Shown here: piece by piece, positions 17,492 through 27,157 of the stretch | How positions within the stretch are numbered: the first letter of the stretch is position 1 | How the letters are laid out: each line of letters opens with the position of its first letter | Assembly (NCBI RefSeq): GCF_900116715.1 | Contig: NZ_FPBM01000003.1 | Coordinates: 372,001-436,000 of the forward strand | Direction of reading: 5' to 3' | DNA: 64,000 nucleotides | DNA from: Polaromonas sp. YR568 | GTDB lineage: Bacteria > Pseudomonadota > Gammaproteobacteria > Burkholderiales > Burkholderiaceae_C | Position numbers and translations under genes: made by a program | The notes under the pieces: model-generated | What the model saw: only the letters and a program-made list of their open reading frames with translations | Told to the model about the DNA's origin: nothing | Database searches by the model: none

Positions 17492-18880
17492 CTACAAGGT
17501 TCCGTAGCTGTGCAGTCCTGACAGGAACATATTGACGCCCAGGAAGGCAAATGAAGTGACTGCCAGACCCACCAGCGCCCACCAGGCGGCAACCGTGCCG
17601 CGCAGGCCCTTCATCAGCCGCATGTGCAGCCAGGCGGCGTAATTGAGCCAGACGATCAGCGCCCAGGTTTCCTTCGGGTCCCAGCTCCAGTAACCACCCC
17701 ATGCCTCGGCGGCCCACAGGGCGCCCAGCACCGTGGCGATGGTGAAGAAAGCAAAACCGACGGCGATGGCCTTGTACATCACGTCGTCCAGCACTTCAAA
17801 GCTGGGCAGGCGCGCGGCGATGCGCTTGCGGCCCAGCAAGATGCCGGCGGCGATCAGCCCCGACACGGCGAGATAACCCACCCAGTAGTAGCTGCCGCCG
17901 ACTTCGGCCGGCGACTTGCTGCGAAACACAATGGGCACAAAGCACAGCACCACGCCCAGCAGCCACAGCGGCGTGAGCCGGTGCCAGCGCGTTTCGTCGG
18001 CCTGCTGCTTGATCAGGTAAGACAGCGACACCATGGCGGCGAGCGAGAACATGCCGTAGCCGATAAAGTTGGCCGGCACATGCAGCTTCATCCACCAGCT
18101 CTTGAGCGCAGGCACCAGCGGCTGGATTTCGTGCGCCTCGCGCACCACCGTGTACCAGAGCAAAAAGCCGACCGCGGCGCTGACCACCAGCATCACAAAA
18201 GCGCCCAGCGCGCGGGTGTTGTACTGCGATTCAAAATAAAGGTAGAACGCCGCCGTCATCCAGCAAAACAGCACGAACACTTCGTACAGGTTGCTGACCG
18301 GGATGTGGCCCACATCGGCGCCAATCAGGTAGCTTTCATACCAGCGCACCAGCGTGCCGATCAGCGCCATGCCGATGGCGACCCAGGCGATTTTGGAACC
18401 CAGCGATTCCAGTGTGCTGCTCTGGCTCCTGGCGAACATGCCCAGCCAGTAAAAAATCGTGCTCATGAAAAAGAGCACGCTCATCCACAAAATGGCCGAC
18501 TGGCTGGAGAGGAAGTACTTGAGCCAGAACACCTGCTCGGAACGCGCCAGGCTGCCGGCGCCGTCCACCTGGTAAGAGGCGATGGCCAGCAGCGCGAAGG
18601 CGCTCACCACCACCATCAGCACACGCAGCGGCCGCCAGAACCAGCCCATGGCGATGGCCGATGGAATGGCCGCGAGCAGGATGCCTTTTTCATAGACGTC
18701 CATGAATGCGCCGTAGCGGAAGAAGGCATACAAAAAGCCGCCGGCCACCAAGGCCGCAAAAACCCAGTCCAGCACATTGCGGCGGGCGAAGTAGCCTTCG
18801 TTCAGGCTGAGCGTGGTGTCGCCGCCGGCTTTGAGCGTGGTGGTGTTGACGGCAGTCGTGTTGATCGTGGAGGTATTCAT
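17492..18880 (-). CDS. ccsB: System II cytochrome c biogenesis protein CcsB (CcsA/ResC family)
   Basis: With ResB this membrane protein exports haem and attaches it to apocytochromes c in the periplasm. The 462-residue protein has about eight membrane segments and the haem-handling tryptophan-rich motif WGGYWSWDPKETWALIVW (near 408-425), with conserved histidines in HVPANFIGYG, WLHMRLMKG and HEIQPLVPALKSWW. The N-terminus has a threonine-rich stretch before segment 1. The start overlaps the resB stop (ATGA). Names vary in the literature (CcsA, CcsB, ResC); the fold assignment is firm. Confidence 0.95.
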   Translation of the reverse strand: MNTSTINTTAVNTTTLKAGGDTTLSLNEGYFARRNVLDWVFAALVAGGFLYAFFRYGAFMDVYEKGILLAAIPSAIAMGWFWRPLRVLMVVVSAFALLAIASYQVDGAGSLARSEQVFWLKYFLSSQSAILWMSVLFFMSTIFYWLGMFARSQSSTLESLGSKIAWVAIGMALIGTLVRWYESYLIGADVGHIPVSNLYEVFVLFCWMTAAFYLYFESQYNTRALGAFVMLVVSAAVGFLLWYTVVREAHEIQPLVPALKSWWMKLHVPANFIGYGMFSLAAMVSLSYLIKQQADETRWHRLTPLWLLGVVLCFVPIVFRSKSPAEVGGSYYWVGYLAVSGLIAAGILLGRKRIAARLPSFEVLDDVMYKAIAVGFAFFTIATVLGALWAAEAWGGYWSWDPKETWALIVWLNYAAWLHMRLMKGLRGTVAAWWALVGLAVTSFAFLGVNMFLSGLHSYGTL

Positions 18881-21075
18881 AAAGGCGCCTGCAACAGTTT
18901 TGTTTTCAACATCTCGAACTCTTTGTCCCCGTCCATGGTCTTGCGGTTGGTCGACAAAGCCATGGTGGCCTGGCTGCTCCCAGCAGATTCTGTCACTGAA
19001 GCGCCCTCAACGGGAGCCCCCTGTGCCAAAGATCGCGGCGCCAGCCAGACCCAGACGCGGCGCTCGCGCACATACAGCATGGCGAACACGCCCAGGATCA
19101 GGAAAGCGCAACCCAGGTAGACGATAGTTTTGCCCGGCGCGCGCGCCACCTGGAACACGCTGGCCTGCACCTGCGTGAAATCTTTCAGCTCAAAGGCCAT
19201 GGGAGCCGGGTAGAAATGAGCGTCCGACAGGCTCAGCACCATTTGCGACATAAAGCCCAGCGTCTTGTCGTCCTGGCCCAGCGGCTTGAGGCCGGCCTGC
19301 TCGCGCGTCATCTGGGCCAGCTCAAACAGCACGCCGTTAAGGATGCGCACCAGCACTTCGCCGGCGCGGCTGCGTTCGGCCTCGGGTACGTTGGCTTCCA
19401 TGAAGTCGGAAATGGCCTGCAGGCCGGCGGTGGACTTCACGCCGCCCGGCGTGGCGTCGGCAGCGCTGCCGGCAAACAAGGCCAGCGCGCGCGAGGCCGA
19501 GGCCGCCAGTTGCTGCGCCAGCTCGGGCCGGTCCCGGCCTATGGCCAGGCTGGCATAACGCCTGACGGCCAGCTCGCGCTGCGCCGGATTGGCCAGCGCC
19601 GCACGCAAACGCAAAAAGGTTTCCATGCTGCCTTCCGGGTCCACCGGAATGCGCAGGTACTGAAAGGGCGCCGATGGTGTCTCGCGCACGCCCAGGAGGT
19701 AGACCGCCGGGGTGTTTTCGTTCTGGTCGGTTTTGACCGGCAGCATGTAATTGTGAAACTCGCGGGCCTGCCCGGCCGAGTCGCGCAGCTTGTAGCTCAC
19801 GCTGGGGCCGACGTTGCGCAACTCCTTTTGTGTCACCGTCTTGTTGGCCGCCCCCAGCCGCGTGTCGATGGCCTGGTGCAGGTCAACCTTGCGCACGTCG
19901 GCGCCGGAGTCCATGCTGCCGCCGGTGGCGAAATTCTCGACATTGATGACGCGCAGCGCGGTGTACTCGAGTGTGAGTTTTTCAGCGCCTTCGCCCTGCC
20001 CGTTGGTCAGCTGGCTTGTGCCGCCTATGGTGCCCTGGATCTCAAACGGCTTGCTGGCCGCGGCCATCGGAATCGCCTTGAGCGTGACGCTGGAGCCGCC
20101 GTCGTCAAAGCTGGACTGGTAAATCTCGATGCCGCGGTGGTTGGCCGGGTGGTTGACTTCGACACGGGCCGGGATTTGTTCGCCGGTTTCCTTGTCGTGA
20201 ATGATGATGTCGCTGGCAAAGAGCTTGGGCATGCCGGTGGAGTAGTACTCCACGATGAATTTCTTGAGCTCGATGGAAAACGGCAGCTCTTGCAGCAGCA
20301 CGCCGCCGGGCTGGTTCAGGATGGCCGTGCCCGACTGCGTGCCTTCGGCGACCAGCAAGTTGGCGCGAAAGGTCGGGTTGCTGTCGCTCAGGCGGTGCTG
20401 CGCCGGCACATCGGCAATCAGCCCGCCGCCGGTATAGGTGGATTTGCCATGCAGCCACATCTGCGCGCGCACAATCATGTCGCCGTCAAGCAGGCCGCCA
20501 ATGCACACCAGCACGATGGCGCTGTGCGCCGCGATATAGCCCAGCTTGTTGGCCGCACCCTTTTTGGCGGCCACCATCCAGCCATTGCCACCGGGCGTCT
20601 GGCGCTGCTGCAGTTTGACCTTCCAGCCGCTTTGCACCAGCGTCTGGCCGATGCGGCGGGCAGCAATTTCGGGGGATTCGGGCAGCGCGGCTTCGGCGCG
20701 ATGGCCGAAGGCCTTGAGGCTTTGCTCGCGGACGTTTTCCTTGAGCTGGTTCAGGTCCGCGAAGATTTTGGGGGCATTGCGCGCGATGCACAGCGAGGTC
20801 GAGACAACCAGGAAAGCCAGGATCAGCAAGAACCACCAGGCGCTGTACACCGTGTTGAGGCTGAGCAGGCTGAACACCTGCGCCCAGAACGGGCCGAACT
20901 GGTTCACGTAGTTGACCAGCGGCTCCGCCTGCTTGAGCACCGTTCCGATGATGGAGGCGATGCAGATCACCGTCAGCAGCGAAATCGAAAACCGCATGGA
21001 CGACAGCAGCTCCACCGACGCCCGCAGACTGCGGGAGCCCCAATTGACTTTCATACCCTGGGTGGAAACTGTCAT
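18877..21075 (-). CDS. resB: System II cytochrome c biogenesis protein ResB (Ccs1)
   Basis: ResB is the second half of the haem export and ligation machine. The 732-residue protein opens with SMRFSISLLTVICIASIIGTVL, the typical first membrane segment, then the Asn-Gln-Phe-rich VNYVNQFGPFWAQVF and a second segment; a third lies near 160-185, followed by a large periplasmic domain (about 200-640) and a last membrane helix (KTIVYLGCAFLILGVFAMLYV). It overlaps ccsB and lies downstream of the cytochrome c gene, from which it is separated by a strong terminator, so it likely has its own promoter in the 21076-21140 gap. Confidence 0.94.
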   Translation of the reverse strand: MTVSTQGMKVNWGSRSLRASVELLSSMRFSISLLTVICIASIIGTVLKQAEPLVNYVNQFGPFWAQVFSLLSLNTVYSAWWFLLILAFLVVSTSLCIARNAPKIFADLNQLKENVREQSLKAFGHRAEAALPESPEIAARRIGQTLVQSGWKVKLQQRQTPGGNGWMVAAKKGAANKLGYIAAHSAIVLVCIGGLLDGDMIVRAQMWLHGKSTYTGGGLIADVPAQHRLSDSNPTFRANLLVAEGTQSGTAILNQPGGVLLQELPFSIELKKFIVEYYSTGMPKLFASDIIIHDKETGEQIPARVEVNHPANHRGIEIYQSSFDDGGSSVTLKAIPMAAASKPFEIQGTIGGTSQLTNGQGEGAEKLTLEYTALRVINVENFATGGSMDSGADVRKVDLHQAIDTRLGAANKTVTQKELRNVGPSVSYKLRDSAGQAREFHNYMLPVKTDQNENTPAVYLLGVRETPSAPFQYLRIPVDPEGSMETFLRLRAALANPAQRELAVRRYASLAIGRDRPELAQQLAASASRALALFAGSAADATPGGVKSTAGLQAISDFMEANVPEAERSRAGEVLVRILNGVLFELAQMTREQAGLKPLGQDDKTLGFMSQMVLSLSDAHFYPAPMAFELKDFTQVQASVFQVARAPGKTIVYLGCAFLILGVFAMLYVRERRVWVWLAPRSLAQGAPVEGASVTESAGSSQATMALSTNRKTMDGDKEFEMLKTKLLQAPL

Positions 21076-21138
21076 GCTTGAAATGGAACCTGAGGCTGGC
21101 TTACCCCGGGAGGGGCAAAGAGAAAGCGGGAAAGACGG

Positions 21139-21179
21139 AAAAAAGAAAAAGGCGGGCTTTCATCAGAAAGACCCGCCTT
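21139..21179 (-). terminator. Intrinsic terminator after the cytochrome c gene
   Basis: On the minus strand the arms AAGGCGGG and CCCGCCTT plus inner CTTTC/GAAAG pairs form a long stem with an ATCA-type loop, and a T-rich tract follows. It ends the cytochrome c transcript about 90 bases after its stop and before resB. Confidence 0.85.
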
Positions 21180-21271
21180 GGTGTGATTGGTTTTGGAGGC
21201 TTGGGTTCAATACTGCAGGCGTTCTGCGTGTACTTTCAGCAAAAAAGCCTGCCTCCCGGCAAGCCCCTTGT

Positions 21272-21946
21272 CTAGCGAAGGCCGGCAATGTAGTCGGCCA
21301 GCGCACGGATTTCGCGGTCATTGAGCTTGGCGGCGACCTGGTTCATGGGCAGGCTGTTCTTGCGTGTGCCGTCGCGGAAAGCCGTCAGCTGGGCCACGGT
21401 GTATTGGGCATGCTGGCCGCTCAGGCGGGGGTATTGCGAAGGAATGCCGGCGCCAGTCGGGCTGTGGCAGCCTGCGCAGGCGGCGATCTGGCGGTCCTGC
21501 ACGCCGCCGCGGTAGATGCGCTCACCCAGGGCGACCAGTTCCTTGTCTTTGGCAAAACCGGTTTTGGCCTTGTTGGCCGTCACCCAGTAGGAGATGTTTT
21601 TCATGTCGTCGTCGGAGAGCGTCGAGGCGAAGCCCTGCATGACGGCGCTTTTGCGCTTGCCGGATTTGAACTCCTGCAATTGCTTGACCAGGTATTCAGG
21701 GTGCTGCTGCGCCAGCTTGGGGTTTTCAGGCGTGCCGGAATTTCCGTCGGCGCCGTGGCAGGCTGCGCACACAGCGGCGAAGCTGCTACCGCCCTTGACG
21801 AGGTCGGGCTTGGCAACCTTGGCCGGCGCTGCCGCGGCGGGGGCGGATGCGGCACCGTGCGCGGGTGCGGCTTCGCCGGCGGCAAACGACGACATGGCAG
21901 GCACGGCCAGCAGGGCGGCCAAGAGGGAAGTAACGAACAGCTTCAT
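21272..21946 (-). CDS. Dihaem cytochrome c (c4-like)
   Basis: An exported electron carrier with two CXXCH haem sites: CAACHGADGNSG (near 69) and CAGCHSPTGAG (near 166). The two halves resemble each other, as in cytochrome c4, which carries electrons to terminal oxidases. I start at ATG 21946 (224 residues) because this gives a clean signal peptide MKLFVTSLLAALLAVPAMSS; the frame could begin nine codons earlier. An alanine-rich linker follows the signal. The gene precedes the resB-ccsB cytochrome c maturation genes, a frequent pairing in Burkholderiales. Confidence 0.93.
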   Translation of the reverse strand: MKLFVTSLLAALLAVPAMSSFAAGEAAPAHGAASAPAAAAPAKVAKPDLVKGGSSFAAVCAACHGADGNSGTPENPKLAQQHPEYLVKQLQEFKSGKRKSAVMQGFASTLSDDDMKNISYWVTANKAKTGFAKDKELVALGERIYRGGVQDRQIAACAGCHSPTGAGIPSQYPRLSGQHAQYTVAQLTAFRDGTRKNSLPMNQVAAKLNDREIRALADYIAGLR

Positions 21947-22203
21947 ATCGGGGGTTTTAATTGGTTGGCGCACAAAACTTATAACTTTCTGATTTTACAA
22001 TGGCTTCAGGCCATCCCCGATTATTCGGGTCTTGCCGCGGCAGCAGGCCACTGGCGCCCTCACTGATTCGCGCACTGATTCGCTCCCAAGCCACGCCCGT
22101 GGGGCCCCGTGGGGCATTTGCTCCCTTTCACGCACTTCTTGCCGGCCCTGCATTCGCGCGCATGCCGGTGGCGTACAACCGACTTTCAGGGACCGCCCGA
22201 CCA

Positions 22204-22947
22204 ATGACCTCAGCCTCCAAACCCAAACCTCCTGCCGCCGCCACTGCACCCGGCGCACCCGATTCCAAGATCGCCATGGGCTGGCTGCACACGGCCAAAT
22301 TCCTGACCACAGCCCCTGAACTCCAGCATCTGCCCCGCATCGACGTCCCGGAAATCGCTTTTGTGGGCCGCTCCAACGCAGGCAAATCCACCTGCATCAA
22401 CACCCTGACGCAGCAGCACCGGCTGGCTTTTGCCTCCAAAACGCCGGGCCGCACGCAAAGCATCAACCTCTTCAGCCTGGGCAAGCAGGGCGTGACGGAT
22501 GCTGTACTGGCCGATTTGCCGGGCTATGGCTATGCAGCTGTGCCCAAGGAAGCCAAGTACCGCTGGCAGAAGGTGATGGGCAACTATTTGCAGACCCGCG
22601 ACAACCTCAAGGCGGTGGTGCTGCTGTGCGACCCGCGCCTGGGACTCACCGAACTCGACGAAATCCTGCTGGACGTGATCCGGCCGCGGGTGGAAGAGGG
22701 CCTTAAATTTCTGGTGCTGCTGACCAAGTCCGACAAGCTCAACAAGACCGAGGCGGCCAAGGCGCTGTCCATTGTGCGACTGCAAGCCGGGGGCGGAGAC
22801 GTCAAACTGTTTTCTTCGCTGAAGCGCCGCGGCGTTGAGGAAGTTGCCCAACATTTGTGGGACTGGGCGCATCCGGCGGAAAAGCCGGCCAAACCCGCAA
22901 AACTCACCAAGGCCGCGCCTGAAGAGCCGCCTGAAATCAACGACTGA
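22204..22947 (+). CDS. engB: Ribosome biogenesis GTP-binding protein EngB (YsxC/YihA)
   Basis: EngB is a cytoplasmic GTPase needed for 50S subunit assembly. The G motifs are all present: G1 GRSNAGKST, G2 threonine in KTPGRTQSIN, G3 DLPGYGYA, G4 LTKSDKLNK and G5 FSSLKRRG. I start at ATG 22204 (247 residues); the open frame runs back to 22000, but that part would read GC-rich leader without family similarity. A proline/lysine-rich tail follows the GTPase domain. The divergent position to the cytochrome c4 gene is common in betaproteobacteria, where engB and c4 lie side by side. Confidence 0.95.
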   Translation: MTSASKPKPPAAATAPGAPDSKIAMGWLHTAKFLTTAPELQHLPRIDVPEIAFVGRSNAGKSTCINTLTQQHRLAFASKTPGRTQSINLFSLGKQGVTDAVLADLPGYGYAAVPKEAKYRWQKVMGNYLQTRDNLKAVVLLCDPRLGLTELDEILLDVIRPRVEEGLKFLVLLTKSDKLNKTEAAKALSIVRLQAGGGDVKLFSSLKRRGVEEVAQHLWDWAHPAEKPAKPAKLTKAAPEEPPEIND

Positions 22948-22987
22948 GGGCTGGCGGCGCTTTCAGCCTCAACCAGAAAGCGTAGCC

Positions 22988-23908
22988 ATGATTGAAACCA
23001 GTTTGCAGGCCCTGCCGCACGGCATCACCCTGTCGTGCCGCAGCAGCGGCGCCAAAGGCCGGCCGGTGCTGATGTTTCTGCACGGCTTTCCGGAAGCCGC
23101 TTTTGTGTGGGACGGCCTGCTCGAACATTTCGCCAGGCCCGAGAACGGCGGCTACCGCTGCGTGGCGCCCAATCTGCGCGGCTTTGAGCAGTCCAGCGCA
23201 CCCGCCGAAGCCGCGGCCTACCGGCCCAAACACCTGGTGCAGGACATCGCCGCACTGATTGCGCTGGAGGGCGGCCACCTCGAATGCCTCATCGCGCACG
23301 ACTGGGGCGGCGCCGTGGCCTGGAACCTGGCTGCCGGCCAGCCCGCGCTGATGAACAAGCTGGCGATCATCAATTCGCCACACCCCGGCACCTTTTTGCG
23401 CGAGCTGCAACATTCGCCCGAGCAGCAGGCCGCCAGCGCCTACATGAACTTTTTGATCCGCCCCGACGCCGAAGCCCTGCTGGCCGAAGACGACTTCCGG
23501 CGCCTCTGGGAGTTTTTTACCAAGATGGGTGCTGCCGACGGCCCGCACGCCTGGCTGACGGATTCCGTGCGGGAGCAATACCGCGGCATCTGGCGGCAAG
23601 GCCTCACGGGCCCCTGCAACTACTACCGTGCCTCTCCGCTGCGCCCTCCCCGGCCCGGCCCGCCGCACAACGACCCGGCCGCGGCGGCCGTGACGATCCC
23701 GCGCGAGATGCTGGAAGTCCATCTGCCCACACTGGTGCTGTGGGCCATGGACGACATTGCGCTGCCGGCGTCCCTGCTGGATGGACTGGATGATTACGTG
23801 CCGCGCATGGACTTGCGGCGCATTGAAGGCGCCACCCACTGGCTGGTGCATGAACAACCCGCCCTGGTGGCGTCGCATTTGCAGCAGTTTCTGGCCAAAC
23901 CAGCCTGA
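22988..23908 (+). CDS. Alpha/beta hydrolase, epoxide hydrolase-like
   Basis: A 306-residue alpha/beta-fold hydrolase. The oxyanion-hole motif is FLHGFPEAAFVW (near 27), the nucleophile elbow AHDWGGAVAW places an aspartate as nucleophile (near 105), and the C-terminal histidine lies in EGATHWLVHEQPA. Aspartate nucleophile plus HGFPE is typical of soluble epoxide hydrolases and haloalkane dehalogenases; the substrate is unknown. A tyrosine-containing cap (YRGIWRQGLTGPCNYYRAS) fits epoxide hydrolases better. The start ATG 22988 is 40 bp after engB; the frame continues upstream into engB, but homology begins here. The pair may be cotranscribed. Confidence 0.85.
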   Translation: MIETSLQALPHGITLSCRSSGAKGRPVLMFLHGFPEAAFVWDGLLEHFARPENGGYRCVAPNLRGFEQSSAPAEAAAYRPKHLVQDIAALIALEGGHLECLIAHDWGGAVAWNLAAGQPALMNKLAIINSPHPGTFLRELQHSPEQQAASAYMNFLIRPDAEALLAEDDFRRLWEFFTKMGAADGPHAWLTDSVREQYRGIWRQGLTGPCNYYRASPLRPPRPGPPHNDPAAAAVTIPREMLEVHLPTLVLWAMDDIALPASLLDGLDDYVPRMDLRRIEGATHWLVHEQPALVASHLQQFLAKPA

Positions 23909-23933
23909 AACAAGCCAAAGCCGGGCAACGGGA

Positions 23934-23984
23934 TTGCTATCAATAAAGTAGCTGCTTACACCCGTCTTTAATGGGCCAGAGGCC
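23934..23984 (+). repeat. 51-bp dispersed repeat, copy 2 (convergent hydrolase/lpxL gap)
   Basis: The copy starts TTGCTATC and contains GTAGCTGCTTACACCCG; it ends in the small palindrome GGCCAGAGGCC. It lies just past the stop of the hydrolase gene and before the convergent acyltransferase gene. It aligns without gaps to the other four copies. Confidence 0.85.
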
Positions 23985-24038
23985 TAATCAGGCAAGAAAA
24001 GCTTGAAATAATCGCTGCTTCGATCCGGGCAATCCGGC

Positions 24039-24935
24039 TCAATACAGCGACGGCTCGCCCTCGGGCCGCGTCTTGAAGCGTTTGTGCACCCAGTAGTACT
24101 GCGCGGGCATGGTGTCGATATAGCCCTGCAAGCGCTCGTTCATGAGCGCGGTGTCGACCACCGGGTCTTCGGTCGGAAAGTCCGCCCATGCCGGGAGCAC
24201 CTGCACCTCGTAACCCGTGGGCGTGATGCGCGGCACCAGCGGCAACACCTTGGCGCGGCCCAGCTTTGCAAAGCGCGAGAGCGAAGGCACTGTCGCAGTC
24301 TGCAAGCCATAGAAAGGCACGAAAACCGAATCGTCGGGACCGAAATCCATGTCGGGCAGCAAATACAGCGGCTGACCCTCGCGCAGCGCCGCCACGATGG
24401 GCTTGACGCCGGCGGCCCGGCCAAAAAGGCGCAGGTTGCCAAAGCGGCGGCGGCCGCGCAGTATCCAGCGGTCCACCAGCTTGTTGGACTGGTCGGTGTA
24501 GATGGTGGTCGAGGGCCGGGGCATCTGCAGCGCCACGCCCGCCCATGCCGCATCCAGGCCGAAGAAGTGCGGCAGAAAAATCACCGTCGGGTCCGTGCCC
24601 TCGAGCTCCTCCACCGCACCGGTCACCCGCACGCGCCGCTGCACCCAGGCCTTGGGCGCATGCCAGAGCCAGGCGCGGTCCAGCCAGGCCTGGGCGAAAT
24701 AGACGAAGGTCTGCAGCGTGAGCTTGCGCCGCTCATCCGCCGAAAGCTGCGGAAAACAGAGCGCGAAGTTGGTGTTCACCACACGCCGGCGCGAGCCCAC
24801 TACCCCATACAAGACCCAGCCGAGCACCACGCCCAGGCCGCGCGTCAGGGGCAGCGGCACCAAGGCCAGCACCTGCATGAAGGCAATGCCGCCGCGGGTC
24901 ACAAGCCGGCTGGCCATCTGGCGAAAAGTCTTCAA
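24039..24935 (-). CDS. Lipid A biosynthesis acyltransferase, LpxL/LpxM family (second of pair)
   Basis: A membrane-bound lysophospholipid-type acyltransferase that adds a secondary acyl chain to lipid A. The active-site motif HX4D is seen in FLPHFFGLDAAW, and the arginine-containing RGRRRFGNLRLF and LPDMDFGPDDSVFVPF are the next conserved blocks. The protein has an N-terminal hydrophobic anchor (GIAFMQVLALVPLPLT). I give the start at TTG 24935, which overlaps the stop of the upstream acyltransferase and so allows coupling (298 residues). An ATG at 24917 would give 292 residues and is equally possible. It forms a tandem pair with the next gene, probably the two late acylation steps. Confidence 0.88.
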   Translation of the reverse strand: MKTFRQMASRLVTRGGIAFMQVLALVPLPLTRGLGVVLGWVLYGVVGSRRRVVNTNFALCFPQLSADERRKLTLQTFVYFAQAWLDRAWLWHAPKAWVQRRVRVTGAVEELEGTDPTVIFLPHFFGLDAAWAGVALQMPRPSTTIYTDQSNKLVDRWILRGRRRFGNLRLFGRAAGVKPIVAALREGQPLYLLPDMDFGPDDSVFVPFYGLQTATVPSLSRFAKLGRAKVLPLVPRITPTGYEVQVLPAWADFPTEDPVVDTALMNERLQGYIDTMPAQYYWVHKRFKTRPEGEPSLY

Positions 24936-25795
24936 AGGGGTGCTTCCTTGCGTGGTGTCTTGTAGCGGGCGTAGCCCCACAGGTATTGGCCCGGCTGGCT
25001 CAGCACGATGGCTTCAATCGCCCGGTTGATCTGCGTCACGCCCTGCAGCAGGTCGGCGCGGGGCCTGCCCGAGTCCGAAGGCTCCAGGCCCTCCACAGGC
25101 GGCCAGATCTTCAGAAAATAGCCCCGCCCGTGCGGCAGGCGCTCGCAGCTCACCGGCAGCAGCACCGCGCCGCTTTGCAGCGCCAGCCGCGCCGCCAATG
25201 TCATGGTGTAGGCCGGCTTGCCGAAAAATGGCGCCCACACGCCCAACCCGTCAGGCGGCACCTGGTCAGTCAGCAGCGCCACCGCCTGGTTGGCTTTGAG
25301 GGTTTTGTGCATCAGGCGGATGCCGCTCAGCGACGCCGGCACGACGGTGAGTTGGGCGCGGTCGCGGGCAAGGCGCTCCAGCCGGGCCAGCCAGGCCTTG
25401 CGCGCGGGCCGGTAGATGGCGGTGATGGGCCCGTACAGCTCGGCCAGGGCCTGGGGGCCCAGCTCAAAACTGCCGCAGTGAGGGCCAAAGAAAATCACGC
25501 CGCGGCCCTGCGCAAAGGCGCTCTCGGCATGGGCCTGGCCTTCCACCCTCACATTGCCCAGGCAGGATTCATCTGCCGGCCGCATCCACAGCTTGGGCAG
25601 CTCGGCAATAAATCGCCCGGCTTCGGCAATGGCCGGGCGGGCCACCTCAAACGGCAGCCCGGCCTGCGCCACATGCGCCTTGAACTGTGCGCGGTAGCGC
25701 GGGCTCAAAGCCCAGACCAGCCAGCCCAGCGCGCCGCCCGCCGCATGCAGGGCGGCCAGCGGCCAGAGGGACAAAAATCGGAACAACCAGAGCAT
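24932..25795 (-). CDS. Lipid A biosynthesis acyltransferase, LpxL family (first of pair)
   Basis: A second secondary acyltransferase of lipid A synthesis. The N-terminus MLWLFRFLSLWPLAALHAAGG is the membrane anchor and sets the start at ATG 25795 (287 residues); upstream frame sequence has no family look. The active-site HX4E motif is in FFGPHCGSFELG, with YRPARKAWLARL and LLTDQVPPDGLGVWAPFFGKPAYT as further conserved blocks. It is divergent from metK with about 176 bp between the starts, and its stop overlaps the second acyltransferase. Which enzyme adds lauroyl and which myristoyl (or hydroxy) chain cannot be told. Confidence 0.9.
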   Translation of the reverse strand: MLWLFRFLSLWPLAALHAAGGALGWLVWALSPRYRAQFKAHVAQAGLPFEVARPAIAEAGRFIAELPKLWMRPADESCLGNVRVEGQAHAESAFAQGRGVIFFGPHCGSFELGPQALAELYGPITAIYRPARKAWLARLERLARDRAQLTVVPASLSGIRLMHKTLKANQAVALLTDQVPPDGLGVWAPFFGKPAYTMTLAARLALQSGAVLLPVSCERLPHGRGYFLKIWPPVEGLEPSDSGRPRADLLQGVTQINRAIEAIVLSQPGQYLWGYARYKTPRKEAPL

Positions 25796-25848
25796 CAGCG
25801 AAATCAAAGGGGTATTGAGGGGCCAATCCGGCCCCAAAGAGGCCGTCT

Positions 25849-25854
25849 TATAAT
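25849..25854 (+). promoter_or_regulatory. -10-like TATAAT before metK
   Basis: A perfect TATAAT lies about 118 bases before the metK ATG. The -35 position at 17-base spacing has no good TTGACA match. The predicted leader of about 110 nt showed no riboswitch that I could recognise. Confidence 0.35.
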
Positions 25855-25971
25855 GAGCGCTGTCGCCGAGTTCCTGAACAACTTGCAGGGCGACATTAAA
25901 CCAAACTGCTAAAGCGTTCGCCGAAGCATTCCAGCCGGCAACGCGCCGACAAACTTCATGGAGTGTACGCA

Positions 25972-27153
25972 ATGGCGAACGATTTTCTCTTTACATCCGA
26001 ATCCGTCTCTGAAGGCCATCCCGACAAGGTCGCCGACCAGATTTCCGACGCGATTCTCGATGCGATCTTCAAGCAGGACCCGCGCAGCCGCGTCGCCGCC
26101 GAAACCCTGACCAACACCGGCCTGGTCGTGCTGGCCGGCGAGATCACCACCAACGCGCATGTCGACTACATCCAGGTCGCGCGCGACACCATCAAGCGCA
26201 TCGGCTACGACAACACCGAGTACGGCATCGACTACAAGGGCTGCGCCGTCATGGTCTGCTATGACAAGCAGTCCAACGACATCGCCCAGGGCGTGGACCA
26301 CGCCTCCGACGACCACCTGAACATCGGCGCCGGCGACCAGGGCCTGATGTTCGGCTACGCCTGCGACGAAACGCCCGAGCTGATGCCCGCGCCCATCTAT
26401 TACGCGCACCGCCTCGTTGAGCGCCAGGCCCAGCTGCGCAAGGACGGCCGCCTGCCTTTCCTGCGCCCCGACGCCAAGAGCCAGGTGACCATGCGCTACG
26501 TGGACGGCAAGCCCCACAGCATCGACACCGTGGTGCTGTCGACCCAGCACAGCCCCGACCAGAGCGAAACCGCCCACAAGATGAAGGCCTCGTTCACCGA
26601 AGCCATCATTGAAGAAATCATCAAGCCCGTGCTGCCCAAAGAGTGGCTCAAGGACACCAAGTACCTGATCAACCCGACCGGCCGCTTCGTCATCGGCGGT
26701 CCGCAAGGCGATTGCGGCCTGACCGGCCGCAAGATCATCGTCGACACCTACGGCGGCGCCTGCCCGCACGGCGGCGGCGCCTTCAGCGGCAAGGACCCCA
26801 GCAAGGTGGACCGTTCCGCAGCCTACGCCGCCCGCTATGTGGCCAAGAACATCGTGGCCGCGGGCCTGGCCCGCCAGTGCCAGATCCAGGTGGCATACGC
26901 CATCGGCGTGGCCCGCCCCATGAACGTCACGGTGTACACCGAAGGCACGGGCGTGCTGTCCGACGAGAAACTCTCGGCACTGGTCAACGAACACTTCGAC
27001 CTGCGCCCCAAGGGCATCATCCAGATGCTGGACCTGCTGCGCCCCATCTACGAAAAGACGGCAGCCTACGGCCACTTCGGCCGCGATGAGCCGGAGTTCA
27101 CCTGGGAGAAGACAGACAAGGCTGCCACGCTCCGCGCGGCTGCAGGCCTGTAA
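25972..27153 (+). CDS. metK: S-adenosylmethionine synthetase
   Basis: MetK makes S-adenosylmethionine from methionine and ATP in the cytoplasm. The start ATG 25972 has a GGAG about nine bases upstream and gives the family N-terminus [25 protein letters not shown] (393 residues). Other conserved parts are [12 protein letters not shown], the phosphate loop [23 protein letters not shown] and [16 protein letters not shown]. The gene stands alone, divergent from the lipid A acyltransferases. It is followed by a row of three small hairpins and a terminator about 150 bp on. Confidence 0.97.
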   Translation: MANDFLFTSESVSEGHPDKVADQISDAILDAIFKQDPRSRVAAETLTNTGLVVLAGEITTNAHVDYIQVARDTIKRIGYDNTEYGIDYKGCAVMVCYDKQSNDIAQGVDHASDDHLNIGAGDQGLMFGYACDETPELMPAPIYYAHRLVERQAQLRKDGRLPFLRPDAKSQVTMRYVDGKPHSIDTVVLSTQHSPDQSETAHKMKASFTEAIIEEIIKPVLPKEWLKDTKYLINPTGRFVIGGPQGDCGLTGRKIIVDTYGGACPHGGGAFSGKDPSKVDRSAAYAARYVAKNIVAAGLARQCQIQVAYAIGVARPMNVTVYTEGTGVLSDEKLSALVNEHFDLRPKGIIQMLDLLRPIYEKTAAYGHFGRDEPEFTWEKTDKAATLRAAAGL

Positions 27154-27157
27154 GGCC

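Noticed and set aside
19216..21081. 621-codon open frame on the plus strand
   Set aside because: Antisense to resB; the composition is typical of GC-rich shadows.
25796..25971. SAM or SAH riboswitch in the metK leader
   Set aside because: No recognisable conserved core of the SAM or SAH classes was found by eye; a covariance search would be decisive.
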